A stretch of 64,000 nt of DNA from Bacteroidia bacterium (GTDB lineage Bacteria; Bacteroidota; Bacteroidia; Flavobacteriales_D; Cryomorphaceae). Positions 54,797 through 64,000 of the stretch are shown here, piece by piece; the first letter of the stretch is position 1; every line of letters starts with the position of its first letter. The notes under the pieces are model-generated. The model had not been told where the DNA came from, made no database searches, and saw only the letters and a list, made by a program, of their open reading frames with translations. The position numbers and the translations under genes are program-made. The DNA is taken from assembly GCA_030427905.1 (NCBI GenBank), contig JAUICL010000003.1:372001-436000 (forward strand), written 5' to 3'.

Positions 54797-55912
54797 ATGA
54801 TAGACCAAATAAGCCTTGTAGTACTCTTCTGTTTCTTCTTTTTTGGAATGACAGCCTTCTCGCTGCTCATCAACAGTATCCTCCTTCGCTTCATCAAGAC
54901 CCTAGGTACGAAAAACCAGCCAGGCATGGTAGTGCGGTGGAGTTCGGAAACCAAACCAGCTATTGGCGGCTTAGCCTTTTACATCGTTTTTCTCATTAGT
55001 CTTTGTGTGTATTCCATCGTATTCGACCCAATTGAAGTGTTCAAAAACACAGCCATCCTCGGGCTCTTATGCGCCGCCACGTTGGGCTTTTTAATGGGAC
55101 TTACCGATGATGCGTACAATACCAAGCCTTTGCTCAAACTTGGCGTTCAAGTACTCTGTGGATTGATTCTAGTATTTTCCGGAACAACAATTGACGCATC
55201 TGGATCCCTTCTATTTAATCAGTTTTTGACAATTGCTTGGGTGGTTGGCATCATGAATTCCATCAATATGCTCGACAATATGGATGGTATTTCTACATCT
55301 GTATCGGCCTTTGTGCTTGTTGCCGCCCTGATCTATATGAGTGGCCACGGTAGTTTTATGGATGTCGATTTTCTACTATTAACTGGAATTCTATCCGCTT
55401 TGGTTGGCTTCTTGTTTTACAATTGGAATCCGAGCAGCATTTTTATGGGCGACACAGGGAGTCAGTTCCTCGGCGTAATTCTAGGGTATATTGGTATTAA
55501 GTACTGTTGGAATGCCGAACCGCTTTCACAAATTTCGTCCCCACTTATGGGAGTGTCAACATTGCTAATCGTGTTTTTACTTCCAATCATCGACACTACT
55601 GTAGTCACGATAAACCGCTTGCGAATCGGCCAGTCCCCATTCGTGGGTGGGCGCGATCACACAACTCACAATCTCTCGTACATCGGGCTTTCAGACCGAC
55701 AAGTGGCCATAGCCTTCTGTATCACATCGGCCCTATCTGTCCTTTTTTACAGTGTCATAATTTTCTATTCAGAATCAAACAATTACTTCACTTTTGGGTT
55801 AACACTTTCGTACTTTTTGGTCGTATTTTTGTTTCTGTTTGGAGTAACTGAATACAATAAAAAACGTAAACCGGAAGAAAGTGCTACAAATCCAGAAATT
55901 GTGAATCAATAG
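54797..55912 (+). CDS. WecA/MraY-type undecaprenyl-phosphate sugar-phosphotransferase
   Basis: A 371-residue membrane enzyme that starts a polysaccharide or O-antigen chain by moving sugar-1-phosphate to undecaprenyl phosphate. About 11 spans. The motifs are LMGLTDDAYNTKP (Asp104, Asp105), NMLDNMDGIS (about 157), FMGDTGSQFLG (about 217) and the cytoplasmic GRDHTTHNL. The His-containing last loop fits the WecA branch rather than MraY. It is followed by the lytic transglycosylase gene after one base. Confidence 0.9.
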   Translation: MIDQISLVVLFCFFFFGMTAFSLLINSILLRFIKTLGTKNQPGMVVRWSSETKPAIGGLAFYIVFLISLCVYSIVFDPIEVFKNTAILGLLCAATLGFLMGLTDDAYNTKPLLKLGVQVLCGLILVFSGTTIDASGSLLFNQFLTIAWVVGIMNSINMLDNMDGISTSVSAFVLVAALIYMSGHGSFMDVDFLLLTGILSALVGFLFYNWNPSSIFMGDTGSQFLGVILGYIGIKYCWNAEPLSQISSPLMGVSTLLIVFLLPIIDTTVVTINRLRIGQSPFVGGRDHTTHNLSYIGLSDRQVAIAFCITSALSVLFYSVIIFYSESNNYFTFGLTLSYFLVVFLFLFGVTEYNKKRKPEESATNPEIVNQ

Positions 55913-55913
55913 T

Positions 55914-56921
55914 ATGACATCAAAATACTCCCCTACTCTAAAGTTTGCGCTCGTTTCGGGCCTTCTCGTTTTGGCTATAGGCCTCGGATGGATTCTCGGT
56001 ACATCATTCAAATCTGACGAACAAGGAGCTGATCTCTCCTACCAGCGTTACTTCAACGAAAACTACCGCATTTTTTCACTGAACACTCCAACCCAGATGA
56101 CCTTTGGTGAAGAACGGGTGCCATTAGAAATCCTTGACATTAGAGAAAAACTAGACAGAGAACTATTGGTCAACACCTACTGGCAATCTCAAACCCTGCT
56201 TTTTCACAAGAGAGCCAATAGATGGTTTCCTGAAATTGAAGCAATTCTGAAAGAAGAAGGCGTGCCTGAAGACTTTAAATACCTGGCAGTTATAGAAAGT
56301 GGCCTTACCAATGTAGTATCTCCTGCGGGAGCCACTGGTTTTTGGCAAATCATGAAGCGAACAGGGAGAGACTACGGTCTGGAAGTAAACAATGAAGTAG
56401 ATGAGCGATACCACGTCGAGAAATCTACCCGAGCAGCTTGCTCATACCTCAAAGAAGCCTACGAAAAATTTGGTTCCTGGACCATGGCTGCAGCATCGTA
56501 CAACATGGGTAAGAGTGGCCTGAGCCGCCAGACCGACCGTCAACAAGTCTATAACTACTACGACCTTTTACTCAATGAGGAAACAGGACGCTACCTGTAT
56601 CGAATTTTGGCTGCAAAGGAAATCTTAAATAAGCCAGCTCAATACGGCTTTCATTTCCGTCCACAGGATTTGTACCCACCTTATGACACCAAGGTGATTA
56701 CAATTGATCAATCTGTTGACAATTTCGCCGAATTCGCACTTGACGAAGGCGTAAATTACAAGATTCTCAAAACGCTAAACCCGTGGTTGCGGGATTCATT
56801 CTTGACCAACTCAAGGGGCAAAACGTATGAAATTAAGTTGCCAGCAGGTGCAGAGTCTGGACTGGTTCCTTACGAACTTTATGCGCCTACTGATTCAACC
56901 ACAACCGATACAATCAAGTAA
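55914..56921 (+). CDS. Membrane-bound lytic transglycosylase (SLT domain, MltD-like)
   Basis: Cleaves glycan strands of peptidoglycan to leave 1,6-anhydroMurNAc. 335 residues: N-terminal membrane helix (about 10-28), then the SLT domain with the catalytic Glu128 in YLAVIESGLTN. The GATGFWQIM and AASYNMG motifs follow. A C-terminal part (about 255-320) has the DNFAEFALDEGVNYKILKTL pattern of a LysM-like binding module. It lies directly after the WecA-like gene. Confidence 0.92.
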   Translation: MTSKYSPTLKFALVSGLLVLAIGLGWILGTSFKSDEQGADLSYQRYFNENYRIFSLNTPTQMTFGEERVPLEILDIREKLDRELLVNTYWQSQTLLFHKRANRWFPEIEAILKEEGVPEDFKYLAVIESGLTNVVSPAGATGFWQIMKRTGRDYGLEVNNEVDERYHVEKSTRAACSYLKEAYEKFGSWTMAAASYNMGKSGLSRQTDRQQVYNYYDLLLNEETGRYLYRILAAKEILNKPAQYGFHFRPQDLYPPYDTKVITIDQSVDNFAEFALDEGVNYKILKTLNPWLRDSFLTNSRGKTYEIKLPAGAESGLVPYELYAPTDSTTTDTIK

Positions 56922-56933
56922 TAGAATAATCCA

Positions 56934-59756
56934 TTGGAGGTAGAAGGGAAAGAAGAGATTGAAGTATATGGCGCTCGGGTTCACAACCTAAAAAACATTG
57001 ATGTTCGGATTCCACGAAACAAGCTCGTAGTGATTACGGGATTGAGCGGAAGCGGAAAATCATCCCTCGCATTTGACACCATCTATGCAGAAGGACAGAG
57101 AAGGTACATGGAAACGTTCTCAGCATATGCCCGTCAGTTTATGGGTGATATGGAACGGCCAGATGTCGACAAAATCACAGGGCTCAGTCCAGTGATAAGC
57201 ATCGAACAAAAAACCATCAGCAAAAGCCCGCGATCAACGGTAGGAACCATTACAGAGATTTACGATTTTCTCCGCTTGCTATATGCACGAATTGGCGATG
57301 CCTATTCTTATGAGACAGGTGAGCGAATGGTTCAGTACAGTGAAGATCAGATTATCGATTTAATCCTCGATAAGTACGCCGACAAACGCATTTCTATCCT
57401 TGCACCACTGGTGAAGGGAAGAAAAGGACATTACCGTGAGCTCTTCGAGCAAATTGCCAAACAGGGCTTTGTAAGAGTGCGCGTAGACGGAACTATACGC
57501 GAAATAGTTCCAGATATGAAAGTAGATCGCTACAAGATCCACGACATCGAAGTCGTTGTAGATCGAATTGTGGCGCGCGCTGGTGATATTGACCGACTTC
57601 GACAGAGTATCGGTCAAGCCCTCGACATGGGAAATGGCACCCTACTTATTCAGGATTACGAAACTGAAGAAGCTACGCACTTCAGTAAAAACCTGATGTG
57701 CCCCACCACGGGAATTTCATACCCCGAACCAGAGCCAAATCTATTTTCATTCAACTCACCATATGGTGTATGCAAGCGCTGCAACGGTATCGGAAAAATA
57801 AGCGAAGTAGAGCTAGAAAAGCTCATTCCAGATCCAAAAAAGAGTATTCGAAAAGGCGGAATCGCTCCACTGGGCGCGTATAAAAACAATTGGATTTTCA
57901 ACCAAGTTGAAGCCCTGCTTGAAAAGTACGGACACACACTTAACACGCCTATCAGAGAGATAGATGATGACCTGCTCAACAAGCTGATGACAGGTACTGA
58001 CGAAACCTTGAAAATTAGCGGACAAAGTGGTGTAAACCAATACAGTGTGCAGTTTGAAGGAATTGTCAATTTCATCAAACGACAAGCTACAGACAGTGCA
58101 TCGAAGCCGATCCAACGCTGGGCCCAAAGTTTTATGAGCGAGGTGGAGTGTCCCATTTGTGAAGGAACCAGATTGCGAAAAGAAGCGCTTTACTTTAGGG
58201 TACTTGACCTAAACATAGCTCAAGCATCTCATCTCGGTATCGATCGTTTCGATGACTGGGTGGATGGAATTAGCGACAAACTTTCGAATCGAAAGCAAGT
58301 CATTGCGAAAGATATTTTGAAAGAAATCAAGAGCCGATCTGGATTTCTAAGAGACGTAGGATTAGACTATCTGGCTTTAGATCGAAGTGCTAAAACACTC
58401 TCGGGTGGAGAAGCACAGCGCATCAGGCTTGCTACTCAAATAGGAAGCAAACTTGTGGGGGTGCTTTATATCTTGGATGAACCAAGCATTGGACTGCACC
58501 AGCGCGACAACGATAGACTCATTGAGTCGCTCAAGCAATTGCGCGATGTTGGAAACTCGGTGATCGTTGTGGAGCACGACAAGGATATGATTCTAGCTGC
58601 TGATGAAGTTTTAGACATTGGACCGGGTGCCGGAGCTCATGGTGGTGAGCTCGTTAGCCAAGGCAAGGGTGCCAAGTTGGATTCTAAAAACTCGATTACT
58701 GCAAAGTACATTTCTGGAGAATACCAAATCGAAGTCCCTAAGAAGCGAAGAAAAGGCAATGGGGACAAACTCACCATTACTGGGGCATCTGGAAATAACT
58801 TGAAGAATATTAAAGTAGATTTTCCGCTTGGACGCTTTATTTGTGTGACCGGGGTTTCTGGAAGTGGCAAATCCACGTTGATAAACCAGACACTTTACCC
58901 CATACTCAATAATCACGTGTACAAGGGGGTAGCCCAGCCTCTGGCTTTTAAAAAGGCCGCTGGATTGGAGCATATCGATAAAGTTATTGAGATCGATCAA
59001 TCGCCGATTGGGCGCACACCCCGTAGCAATCCAGCCACCTATACTGGCGTTTTTACCGATATCCGAAATCTCTTTGCGCAGCTTCCAGAGGCAAAAATAA
59101 GGGGGTACAAAGCGGGAAGATTTTCGTTCAACACAGCAGGTGGGCGCTGCGAAACCTGCAAAGGAGCTGGCTTGAGAACCATTGAAATGAACTTTTTGCC
59201 CGATGTTTATGTGGCCTGCGAAACGTGCCAAGGTAAACGCTACAATAGAGAGACTTTGGAAGTGCGCTACCGCGGAAATTCGATTAGTGACGTTCTCGAC
59301 ATGACCATCGAGCGAGCTTGCACCTTTTTCTCTGACTATCCGAAAATAAAGCAGAAGCTCCAAACATTGAATGACGTCGGCTTAGGATATCTCACCCTGG
59401 GGCAGCAATCGACCACCCTATCAGGTGGTGAAGCCCAGCGAATAAAACTTTCAGCGGAGCTTTCAAAGAAAGGTACGGGCAGCACTTTTTACATTCTCGA
59501 CGAGCCTACTACCGGTCTTCATTTCGAAGATATCAAACACCTGATTGTTGTACTAAACCGCTTGGTGGACAACGGAAATACCGTTTTGGTAGTAGAGCAC
59601 AACCTTGATGTAATAAAGGTAGCCGATTACGTTATAGACATGGGACCTGAAGGGGGCCAAGGTGGTGGAAATGTTGTAGCAACTGGAACGCCCGAACAGG
59701 TGGCCAAAAAAGGGGCTGGTTACACCGCCAAATACATTAAAGAAGAACTGAAATGA
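56934..59756 (+). CDS. uvrA: Excinuclease ABC subunit A
   Basis: Damage-recognition ATPase of nucleotide excision repair. The 940 residues have the duplicated ABC layout: Walker [10 protein letters not shown] (Lys42), signature [11 protein letters not shown], a second Walker [10 protein letters not shown] and a second signature [11 protein letters not shown]. The second zinc site is complete (CETCKGAG and CETCQGKR), but the first reads CPTT then CKRC, lacking one cysteine. The start is TTG at 56934. The ATGA overlap with the next gene couples it to a LOG-family protein. Confidence 0.96.
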   Translation: MEVEGKEEIEVYGARVHNLKNIDVRIPRNKLVVITGLSGSGKSSLAFDTIYAEGQRRYMETFSAYARQFMGDMERPDVDKITGLSPVISIEQKTISKSPRSTVGTITEIYDFLRLLYARIGDAYSYETGERMVQYSEDQIIDLILDKYADKRISILAPLVKGRKGHYRELFEQIAKQGFVRVRVDGTIREIVPDMKVDRYKIHDIEVVVDRIVARAGDIDRLRQSIGQALDMGNGTLLIQDYETEEATHFSKNLMCPTTGISYPEPEPNLFSFNSPYGVCKRCNGIGKISEVELEKLIPDPKKSIRKGGIAPLGAYKNNWIFNQVEALLEKYGHTLNTPIREIDDDLLNKLMTGTDETLKISGQSGVNQYSVQFEGIVNFIKRQATDSASKPIQRWAQSFMSEVECPICEGTRLRKEALYFRVLDLNIAQASHLGIDRFDDWVDGISDKLSNRKQVIAKDILKEIKSRSGFLRDVGLDYLALDRSAKTLSGGEAQRIRLATQIGSKLVGVLYILDEPSIGLHQRDNDRLIESLKQLRDVGNSVIVVEHDKDMILAADEVLDIGPGAGAHGGELVSQGKGAKLDSKNSITAKYISGEYQIEVPKKRRKGNGDKLTITGASGNNLKNIKVDFPLGRFICVTGVSGSGKSTLINQTLYPILNNHVYKGVAQPLAFKKAAGLEHIDKVIEIDQSPIGRTPRSNPATYTGVFTDIRNLFAQLPEAKIRGYKAGRFSFNTAGGRCETCKGAGLRTIEMNFLPDVYVACETCQGKRYNRETLEVRYRGNSISDVLDMTIERACTFFSDYPKIKQKLQTLNDVGLGYLTLGQQSTTLSGGEAQRIKLSAELSKKGTGSTFYILDEPTTGLHFEDIKHLIVVLNRLVDNGNTVLVVEHNLDVIKVADYVIDMGPEGGQGGGNVVATGTPEQVAKKGAGYTAKYIKEELK

Positions 59757-60463
59757 GCGATAGTGAAAAGCGAATAAAGCACGCGTTTGAAGAAAAAACG
59801 TGGAACGAGATTAAGACAAACGACAGCTGGGCCATTTTTAAGATTATGTCTGAGTTTGTCGAGGGATTCGAAAAACTTTCGAGAATACCACCTTGTGTGA
59901 GCATTTTCGGATCAGCCCGTTTTAAGCCGGATCATCCAGCCTACATCGCAGCCGAAAACATAGCTTTTGAACTCAGTCGGAAAGGATACGGTGTCATAAC
60001 CGGTGGTGGCCCTGGTATAATGGAAGCCGGAAACAAAGGAGCGCACCGCGGAGGCGGAGTGAGCGTAGGTCTGAATATCGAACTTCCTTTTGAACAGACT
60101 GACAATCCTTATATAGACCGGGACAAACTCATTGAGTTTGATTACTTCTTTGTTCGAAAAGTCATGTTCGTAAAGTATTCTCAAGGATTCGTGGTGATGC
60201 CAGGTGGATTTGGAACACTCGATGAACTTTTCGAGGCCCTTACCCTGATTCAAACTGATAAAATTGGTCGCTTCCCTATTATCCTGTTTGACAGGTCTTA
60301 TTGGAGCGGTTTGCTCGATTGGATCAAAACCACTTTGAGAGATCAATACCAAAGCATTAGTCCTGATGACCTATCTCTTATTCAGGTAGTTGATACCGTT
60401 CCAGAAGTCATCGATTGTATCGAAACATTCTACAATAAATACAACCTCAAGCCTAATTTTTGA
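59753..60463 (+). CDS. LOG-family protein (TIGR00730 Rossmann fold)
   Basis: A 236-residue protein with the LOG hallmarks: GGGPGIMEAGNKGAHRGGG (from about 84) and PGGFGTLDELFEAL (from about 149). In plants, LOG enzymes free cytokinin bases from nucleotide monophosphates; in bacteria many act on AMP or other nucleotides. The catalytic Arg and Glu of these motifs are in place. It overlaps uvrA by four bases, a linkage that seems positional. Confidence 0.9.
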   Translation: MSDSEKRIKHAFEEKTWNEIKTNDSWAIFKIMSEFVEGFEKLSRIPPCVSIFGSARFKPDHPAYIAAENIAFELSRKGYGVITGGGPGIMEAGNKGAHRGGGVSVGLNIELPFEQTDNPYIDRDKLIEFDYFFVRKVMFVKYSQGFVVMPGGFGTLDELFEALTLIQTDKIGRFPIILFDRSYWSGLLDWIKTTLRDQYQSISPDDLSLIQVVDTVPEVIDCIETFYNKYNLKPNF

Positions 60464-60538
60464 TCATTTCTCTGTAGTTTCAACACATTCCTGTTTGAAA
60501 TTTTGAATTTCGAGCACGAGGCTGCCGTGACATATCGA

Positions 60539-60546
60539 TAGATTTG
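60539..60546 (+). promoter_or_regulatory. -7 promoter element of the 60584-62038 gene
   Basis: TAGATTTG fits TAnnTTTG and lies 37 bases before the ATG. No clear -33 TTG. Confidence 0.4.
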
Positions 60547-60583
60547 TTACAATACGCTAAGTAAATCGAAATCAGACATCAAG

Positions 60584-62038
60584 ATGATCAAGAACATTCT
60601 CATCGGACTGAATGTACTGGGTATACTTCTACTCGGAGGCCTTCAAAAAGAAGCAGTTGAGATTACGCAAGACATTCCCGTAGCCATGCAACCAGGCCAG
60701 GAAGTCGTTGTTACAGTCGAAATTGACAAGTCGGATGTAACGGGATTCGCCAAATATCAAGTTACGCTAGACGAAGGTTTGACCGCTGAAGTTGTGGATG
60801 GAGCGGGTGCCTCGTTCACATTCAACGCTCAGAAGGCAAAGTTCATCTGGATGACGTTGCCGAGTTCAAAAAAGTTTACGCTCACCTATCGAATCATTGC
60901 CGATCCTACAGCTGGTGGGTCATTGAATGTTGACTCTCGATTCTCCTATATATACCAAAACGAACGCAAAAACTTTGATGTACCAACTCACCAAATTGGA
61001 GTTGGCACCGTTGGCGAAATGGCCGCCGATATACTGAAAGAAGAAAAATCGCCAGAAGCACCTGCCAATGAAGAAGCGTCAGTGTTGGCAGAGCGCACCA
61101 TTACTAACGTAGGAGTCAACCAATGGAAGGTGGATGTGGTTTTTAAAAAATCGAATCTGAGTGGGTTTGCCAAAGTTGAAGAGAATGTGCCACAAGGGTA
61201 TACGGTAATTGACTTAAAATCGAGTGGAGCTGTTTTTTCGCTAAACGACCAAGCGGTAAAGTACATTTGGTATGATGTGCCCCAAACTGAAGAAACACGC
61301 GTTACTTACAAGCTTATTCCAGTTGTGGCCATGAATGGTGAAGAGCCAATTATCAACGGATCGTTTTCATACCTGAAGGGAGAAGAGACCATGAATATCC
61401 CGATTGGAATTGGTATCGAAGAAATGGTAGCCGAAGAAACCAAAGCCACCACAGAACCTGAAGAAACTGAATCGACAGAAGTTGAAGCTGAAACCGAGTC
61501 CGAAGGCTCGGCGAATCCTGCGGGAACAGTTGCTGGTGGTGCAGTTGTAGCAGGATCCATTGCCGCAGCTACTATTGAAAAGAAAGAGGACTCGGAGCCA
61601 GAAATAGAGCCGGAAAAAGTAGAAGAAAAGGAGCCAGTAGTCAAAGAAACTCCAGTTGTAGAAGAAACAATAGCAGAAGAGAAGCCTGAGCCAAAGCCAG
61701 AAAAAAATGCGGTGGACGGAAACATAGTAGATGTCCCAATGCCTGAAACAGGAGTTTATTACCGCGTGCAAATTGCAGCCGGTAAAAACAATGTAAAGCG
61801 CGAAGAATTTGCGAAGCGATACACGTTTAACGAGGACTTAAAACTCGAGAGCATTGATGGCTGGTTTAAGTATACCACTGGGCATCACCAAGTGTATAAA
61901 GCAGCAAGAGATGACCGTACGCGCATTACGGCGAAGTACCAGAAGTTTAAAGGACCATTTGTAACAGCCTATAACGATGGTGAGCGCATAACTGTGCAAG
62001 AAGCATTGATGATCACCAATCAAAAATGGTATCAATAA
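60584..62038 (+). CDS. Exported two-domain protein with acidic linker and SPOR-like C-terminus
   Basis: A 484-residue exported protein. A signal/membrane segment (1-22) is followed by two similar beta-domains, about 26-145 and 170-280. Both have a ...GFAK...EG/GY...GA-FS/FT...A-K-F/Y-IW core (for example VTGFAKYQVTLDEGL and LSGFAKVEENVPQGY). A long Glu/Pro/Lys-rich linker holds a short hydrophobic Ala/Gly/Val stretch (about 313-330, AGGAVVAGSIAA), which may be a membrane helix. The C-terminal SPOR-like module starts YYRVQIAAGKNN and ends FVTAYNDGERI. The function is probably envelope scaffolding, not known. Confidence 0.75.
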   Translation: MIKNILIGLNVLGILLLGGLQKEAVEITQDIPVAMQPGQEVVVTVEIDKSDVTGFAKYQVTLDEGLTAEVVDGAGASFTFNAQKAKFIWMTLPSSKKFTLTYRIIADPTAGGSLNVDSRFSYIYQNERKNFDVPTHQIGVGTVGEMAADILKEEKSPEAPANEEASVLAERTITNVGVNQWKVDVVFKKSNLSGFAKVEENVPQGYTVIDLKSSGAVFSLNDQAVKYIWYDVPQTEETRVTYKLIPVVAMNGEEPIINGSFSYLKGEETMNIPIGIGIEEMVAEETKATTEPEETESTEVEAETESEGSANPAGTVAGGAVVAGSIAAATIEKKEDSEPEIEPEKVEEKEPVVKETPVVEETIAEEKPEPKPEKNAVDGNIVDVPMPETGVYYRVQIAAGKNNVKREEFAKRYTFNEDLKLESIDGWFKYTTGHHQVYKAARDDRTRITAKYQKFKGPFVTAYNDGERITVQEALMITNQKWYQ

Positions 62039-62102
62039 TGACCGATAAAAAAGCTGCTTAAAATGGAACAAAACGCACCTTAAGCAGTATACGAGATACA
62101 TT

Positions 62103-64000
62103 ATGAAAAGCCCCATTCATCATATAGCGCTTGTCATTTGCGCTTGTTGTATCTCTTTTTCGACTTATTCTCAAGAAGATACAACGAGTACAAATGCCGG
62201 TATCGAACTCAACCGGCCAATGCTCGAGTTGGGGGTAGGTACCTTTAATTATTTCGGTGATGTTGGAAAACTAAACGGAATTGGTTCCACCAGCCACCTG
62301 AATTGGGGATATCGCATCGCATTCAAAAACCAGTTGTCAAATTCATTCAACGCCGACCTTTTCTTCCTTTTTGGAAGTATTACGGCGAACGAAAGACTCG
62401 TAGACAATGATGTAAACTTTGAATCGAAAATTCGCATGGGAGGGCTATCTATCAGCTATAATTTCAACGCCCTGCTACCCGAAGATCGAAAGGTTACGCC
62501 TTACATCTCTCTGGGTATTGCTTCGTACGACTTTAGCACCAAAAGTGATTTGTATGATGCGCAAGGACGATTTTACAATTATTGGGACGACGGTTCCATT
62601 CGAGACATCGCTCAAAACGACCCCAATGCTGGGAACGCCGTTGAAATTCAACGCGACTATGATTACGAGACGGATTTAAGAAAATTCTCAGATCGCGAGG
62701 GCGATTACGACCTTAGGGCAGTCACCATTCCAGTTGGGATTGGAGCTGAACTGGAGATGACTCCTTCGTTTACCTTAAGGCTAGGAACTGAGTTTCACAT
62801 TGGACTCTCTGACAATCTAGACAATATTAATGATGACTCGTATGAGTCGACCCGAAGTGGGAACGATCATTTTATGTATTCCAGCATCGGGCTAGCCTAC
62901 AATTTAAAACACAAAAAGAAGGCGCCTAAAGAGTCTTTCCTACCGATGAGTGAAGACTTGCTCGCACTCGAATATGAAGATGAAGACCAAGACGGGATAG
63001 CTGACATCATAGACCATTGCCCAGGAACTCCAGCTGAAGCTGATGTCGATGAATTTGGATGTCCACTGGATGGCGATAAGGACGGTGTGCCAGACTATCT
63101 CGATCTCGAACCGAATTCAGTCGCAGATGCCAAAGTTAATTCCGATGGAGTTGCGCTTACAGATGAAGAGATAAGCGCCATGTATAAGGCCTATTTGAGT
63201 GACTCCGGTGAAATGACCTATGTGAAGTCTGCTACCTATACAGCCGATCTGAAACTTAAGCGCAAGATCAGCCAGTCAAATGGCTATCGTGTGACAATCC
63301 TCGATAGCGATGACCTGAGTAGCGATGAAATTGCAAGTCTTCTTTCTATTAAAGACGTGAAGTTCATTGAAACGGCTTCTGGTGGGCAATACTATCTAGG
63401 AACTTACCAATCACTCACAGAAGCGGTTGAAAAACAGATGATGGTTTATCAATTCGACACTGAAATTGAACATTTGGTAGACGGTCAAGCCACAATGGTA
63501 GGCCAAGAAGATATAGCAGGGGTAATGGAAGGTATCGACGCCTCTCATATCGATCCAGACGTAGTGGTATTCCGTGTACAGATCGGTGCGTATCGGTACA
63601 GATTATCAAAAGATGTCTTCAAAGAAGTTCCTGATTTACTTGTGATTGAAGGAAACGACGGGTTGACCCGGTATGTATCTGGATCTTTCTACACGATACA
63701 AGAAGCTGCAGAGCACAAAGTTGACCTACTCCTGAAAGGTTTTGAAGGAGCGTTCGTAACAGCGTATCGCGGTGGTAAACGAATCAAGCTAAAAGAAGCT
63801 GGAGCCACAGTAAATTCAAAGGAAAACATCGAAGCCAAGGAATCTGGGCAGATAAACAAAGACCTCGTAAAATACACCGTTAAAATCGGAGCATTTGAAG
63901 GTCGTGTACCTGCAGAAACATTGGGTGAGTTTATGAATCTTGGTGGTGTGAGACCAGTGCGAAACACAGATGGAATTACCACCTACGTTTATGGTATGTA
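62103..64000 (+). CDS. Outer-membrane barrel with TSP3-type repeats and SPOR-like modules (3' truncated by window)
   Basis: Translation from ATG 62103 is open to the right edge (632 codons). The signal peptide is about 1-23 (ending STYSQ). An outer-membrane beta-barrel domain follows to about 290, with alternating aromatic strands such as NADLFFLFGSITA. Two calcium-binding TSP3-like repeats come next: DEDQDGIADIIDHCPGTPAE and DGDKDGVPDYLDLEPNS. At least three SPOR-like modules follow, at about 63283-63440, 63562-63800 and 63868 onward. OmpA-like proteins use this layout to tie the outer membrane to peptidoglycan, but no OmpA C-terminal domain is seen before the edge. Confidence 0.75.
   Translation, partial: MKSPIHHIALVICACCISFSTYSQEDTTSTNAGIELNRPMLELGVGTFNYFGDVGKLNGIGSTSHLNWGYRIAFKNQLSNSFNADLFFLFGSITANERLVDNDVNFESKIRMGGLSISYNFNALLPEDRKVTPYISLGIASYDFSTKSDLYDAQGRFYNYWDDGSIRDIAQNDPNAGNAVEIQRDYDYETDLRKFSDREGDYDLRAVTIPVGIGAELEMTPSFTLRLGTEFHIGLSDNLDNINDDSYESTRSGNDHFMYSSIGLAYNLKHKKKAPKESFLPMSEDLLALEYEDEDQDGIADIIDHCPGTPAEADVDEFGCPLDGDKDGVPDYLDLEPNSVADAKVNSDGVALTDEEISAMYKAYLSDSGEMTYVKSATYTADLKLKRKISQSNGYRVTILDSDDLSSDEIASLLSIKDVKFIETASGGQYYLGTYQSLTEAVEKQMMVYQFDTEIEHLVDGQATMVGQEDIAGVMEGIDASHIDPDVVVFRVQIGAYRYRLSKDVFKEVPDLLVIEGNDGLTRYVSGSFYTIQEAAEHKVDLLLKGFEGAFVTAYRGGKRIKLKEAGATVNSKENIEAKESGQINKDLVKYTVKIGAFEGRVPAETLGEFMNLGGVRPVRNTDGITTYVYGM

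Noticed and set aside
62054-62087. Inverted repeat CTGCTTAA...TTAAGCAG between two SPOR-like genes
   Set aside because: Loop of 18 bases and no T run after it, so not a terminator; may be a weak structure only.

Overview
The window looks like a chromosomal segment of a Bacteroidota bacterium, probably Flavobacteriales or a near relative. The family-level signs are: a protein with a gliding/type IX secretion C-terminal domain, BtuB with a BtuG-like surface propeller behind a cobalamin riboswitch, the split OstA-like/LptD pair, SiaB/SiaC, lipoproteins with signal peptidase II boxes, few Shine-Dalgarno sequences, and a repeated -7 promoter motif of the form TAnnTTTG. I cannot fix genus or species. 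No rRNA, tRNA, CRISPR array, insertion sequence or prophage was seen.

Layout. 1-11.9 kb: 5' part of priA (minus), a sodium:solute symporter, two exported proteins, a large TerB-like/ABC exporter fusion, the SiaB-SiaC switch (minus), a methyltransferase with a ZIP metal transporter, a peroxiredoxin, a small-molecule kinase-like protein and a DCC thiol oxidoreductase. 11.9-18.9 kb: glyA, fahA, rel/spoT, then a Fur-like regulator, a STAS protein and purA. 18.9-28.1 kb: envelope block with OstA-like protein, convergent LptD, N-acetylmuramoyl-L-alanine amidase, an MCE/MlaD-type protein, a pair of Fe-S oxidoreductase proteins and a conserved small protein. 28.1-31.0 kb: PPP-type phosphatase and an S9 peptidase (minus).

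31.1-36.4 kb is an AT-rich accessory stretch on the minus strand: a type IX secreted protein, a membrane protein and five small, mostly lipoprotein genes, with two copies (and a possible degraded third) of a hairpin repeat lying just 3' of genes. 36.4-41.8 kb: small exported proteins, an acetyltransferase, an Mpo1-like membrane protein, then a vitamin B12 uptake operon (riboswitch, BtuB-like receptor, BtuG-like propeller). 41.8-47.8 kb: TrkA-TrkH potassium uptake, a HAD phosphatase, a TPR protein and a PBP4-type carboxypeptidase. 47.9-56.9 kb: exopolysaccharide locus (AsnB, glycosyltransferase, Wza-like exporter, Wzc-like tyrosine kinase with a Tyr-Gly tail, RfbC, WecA/MraY-type transferase) leading into a lytic transglycosylase. 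56.9-64 kb: uvrA, a LOG-family protein, and two envelope proteins carrying SPOR-like modules; the last one runs off the right edge.

The window is dominated by cell-envelope construction: LPS export, peptidoglycan remodelling, lipid transport, exopolysaccharide assembly and TonB uptake. The stringent response, purine synthesis and one-carbon genes are ordinary housekeeping. The least explained elements are the lipoprotein/repeat island, the repeated SPOR-like module shared by three proteins, and the TerB-like/ABC fusion next to a SiaB-SiaC pair.
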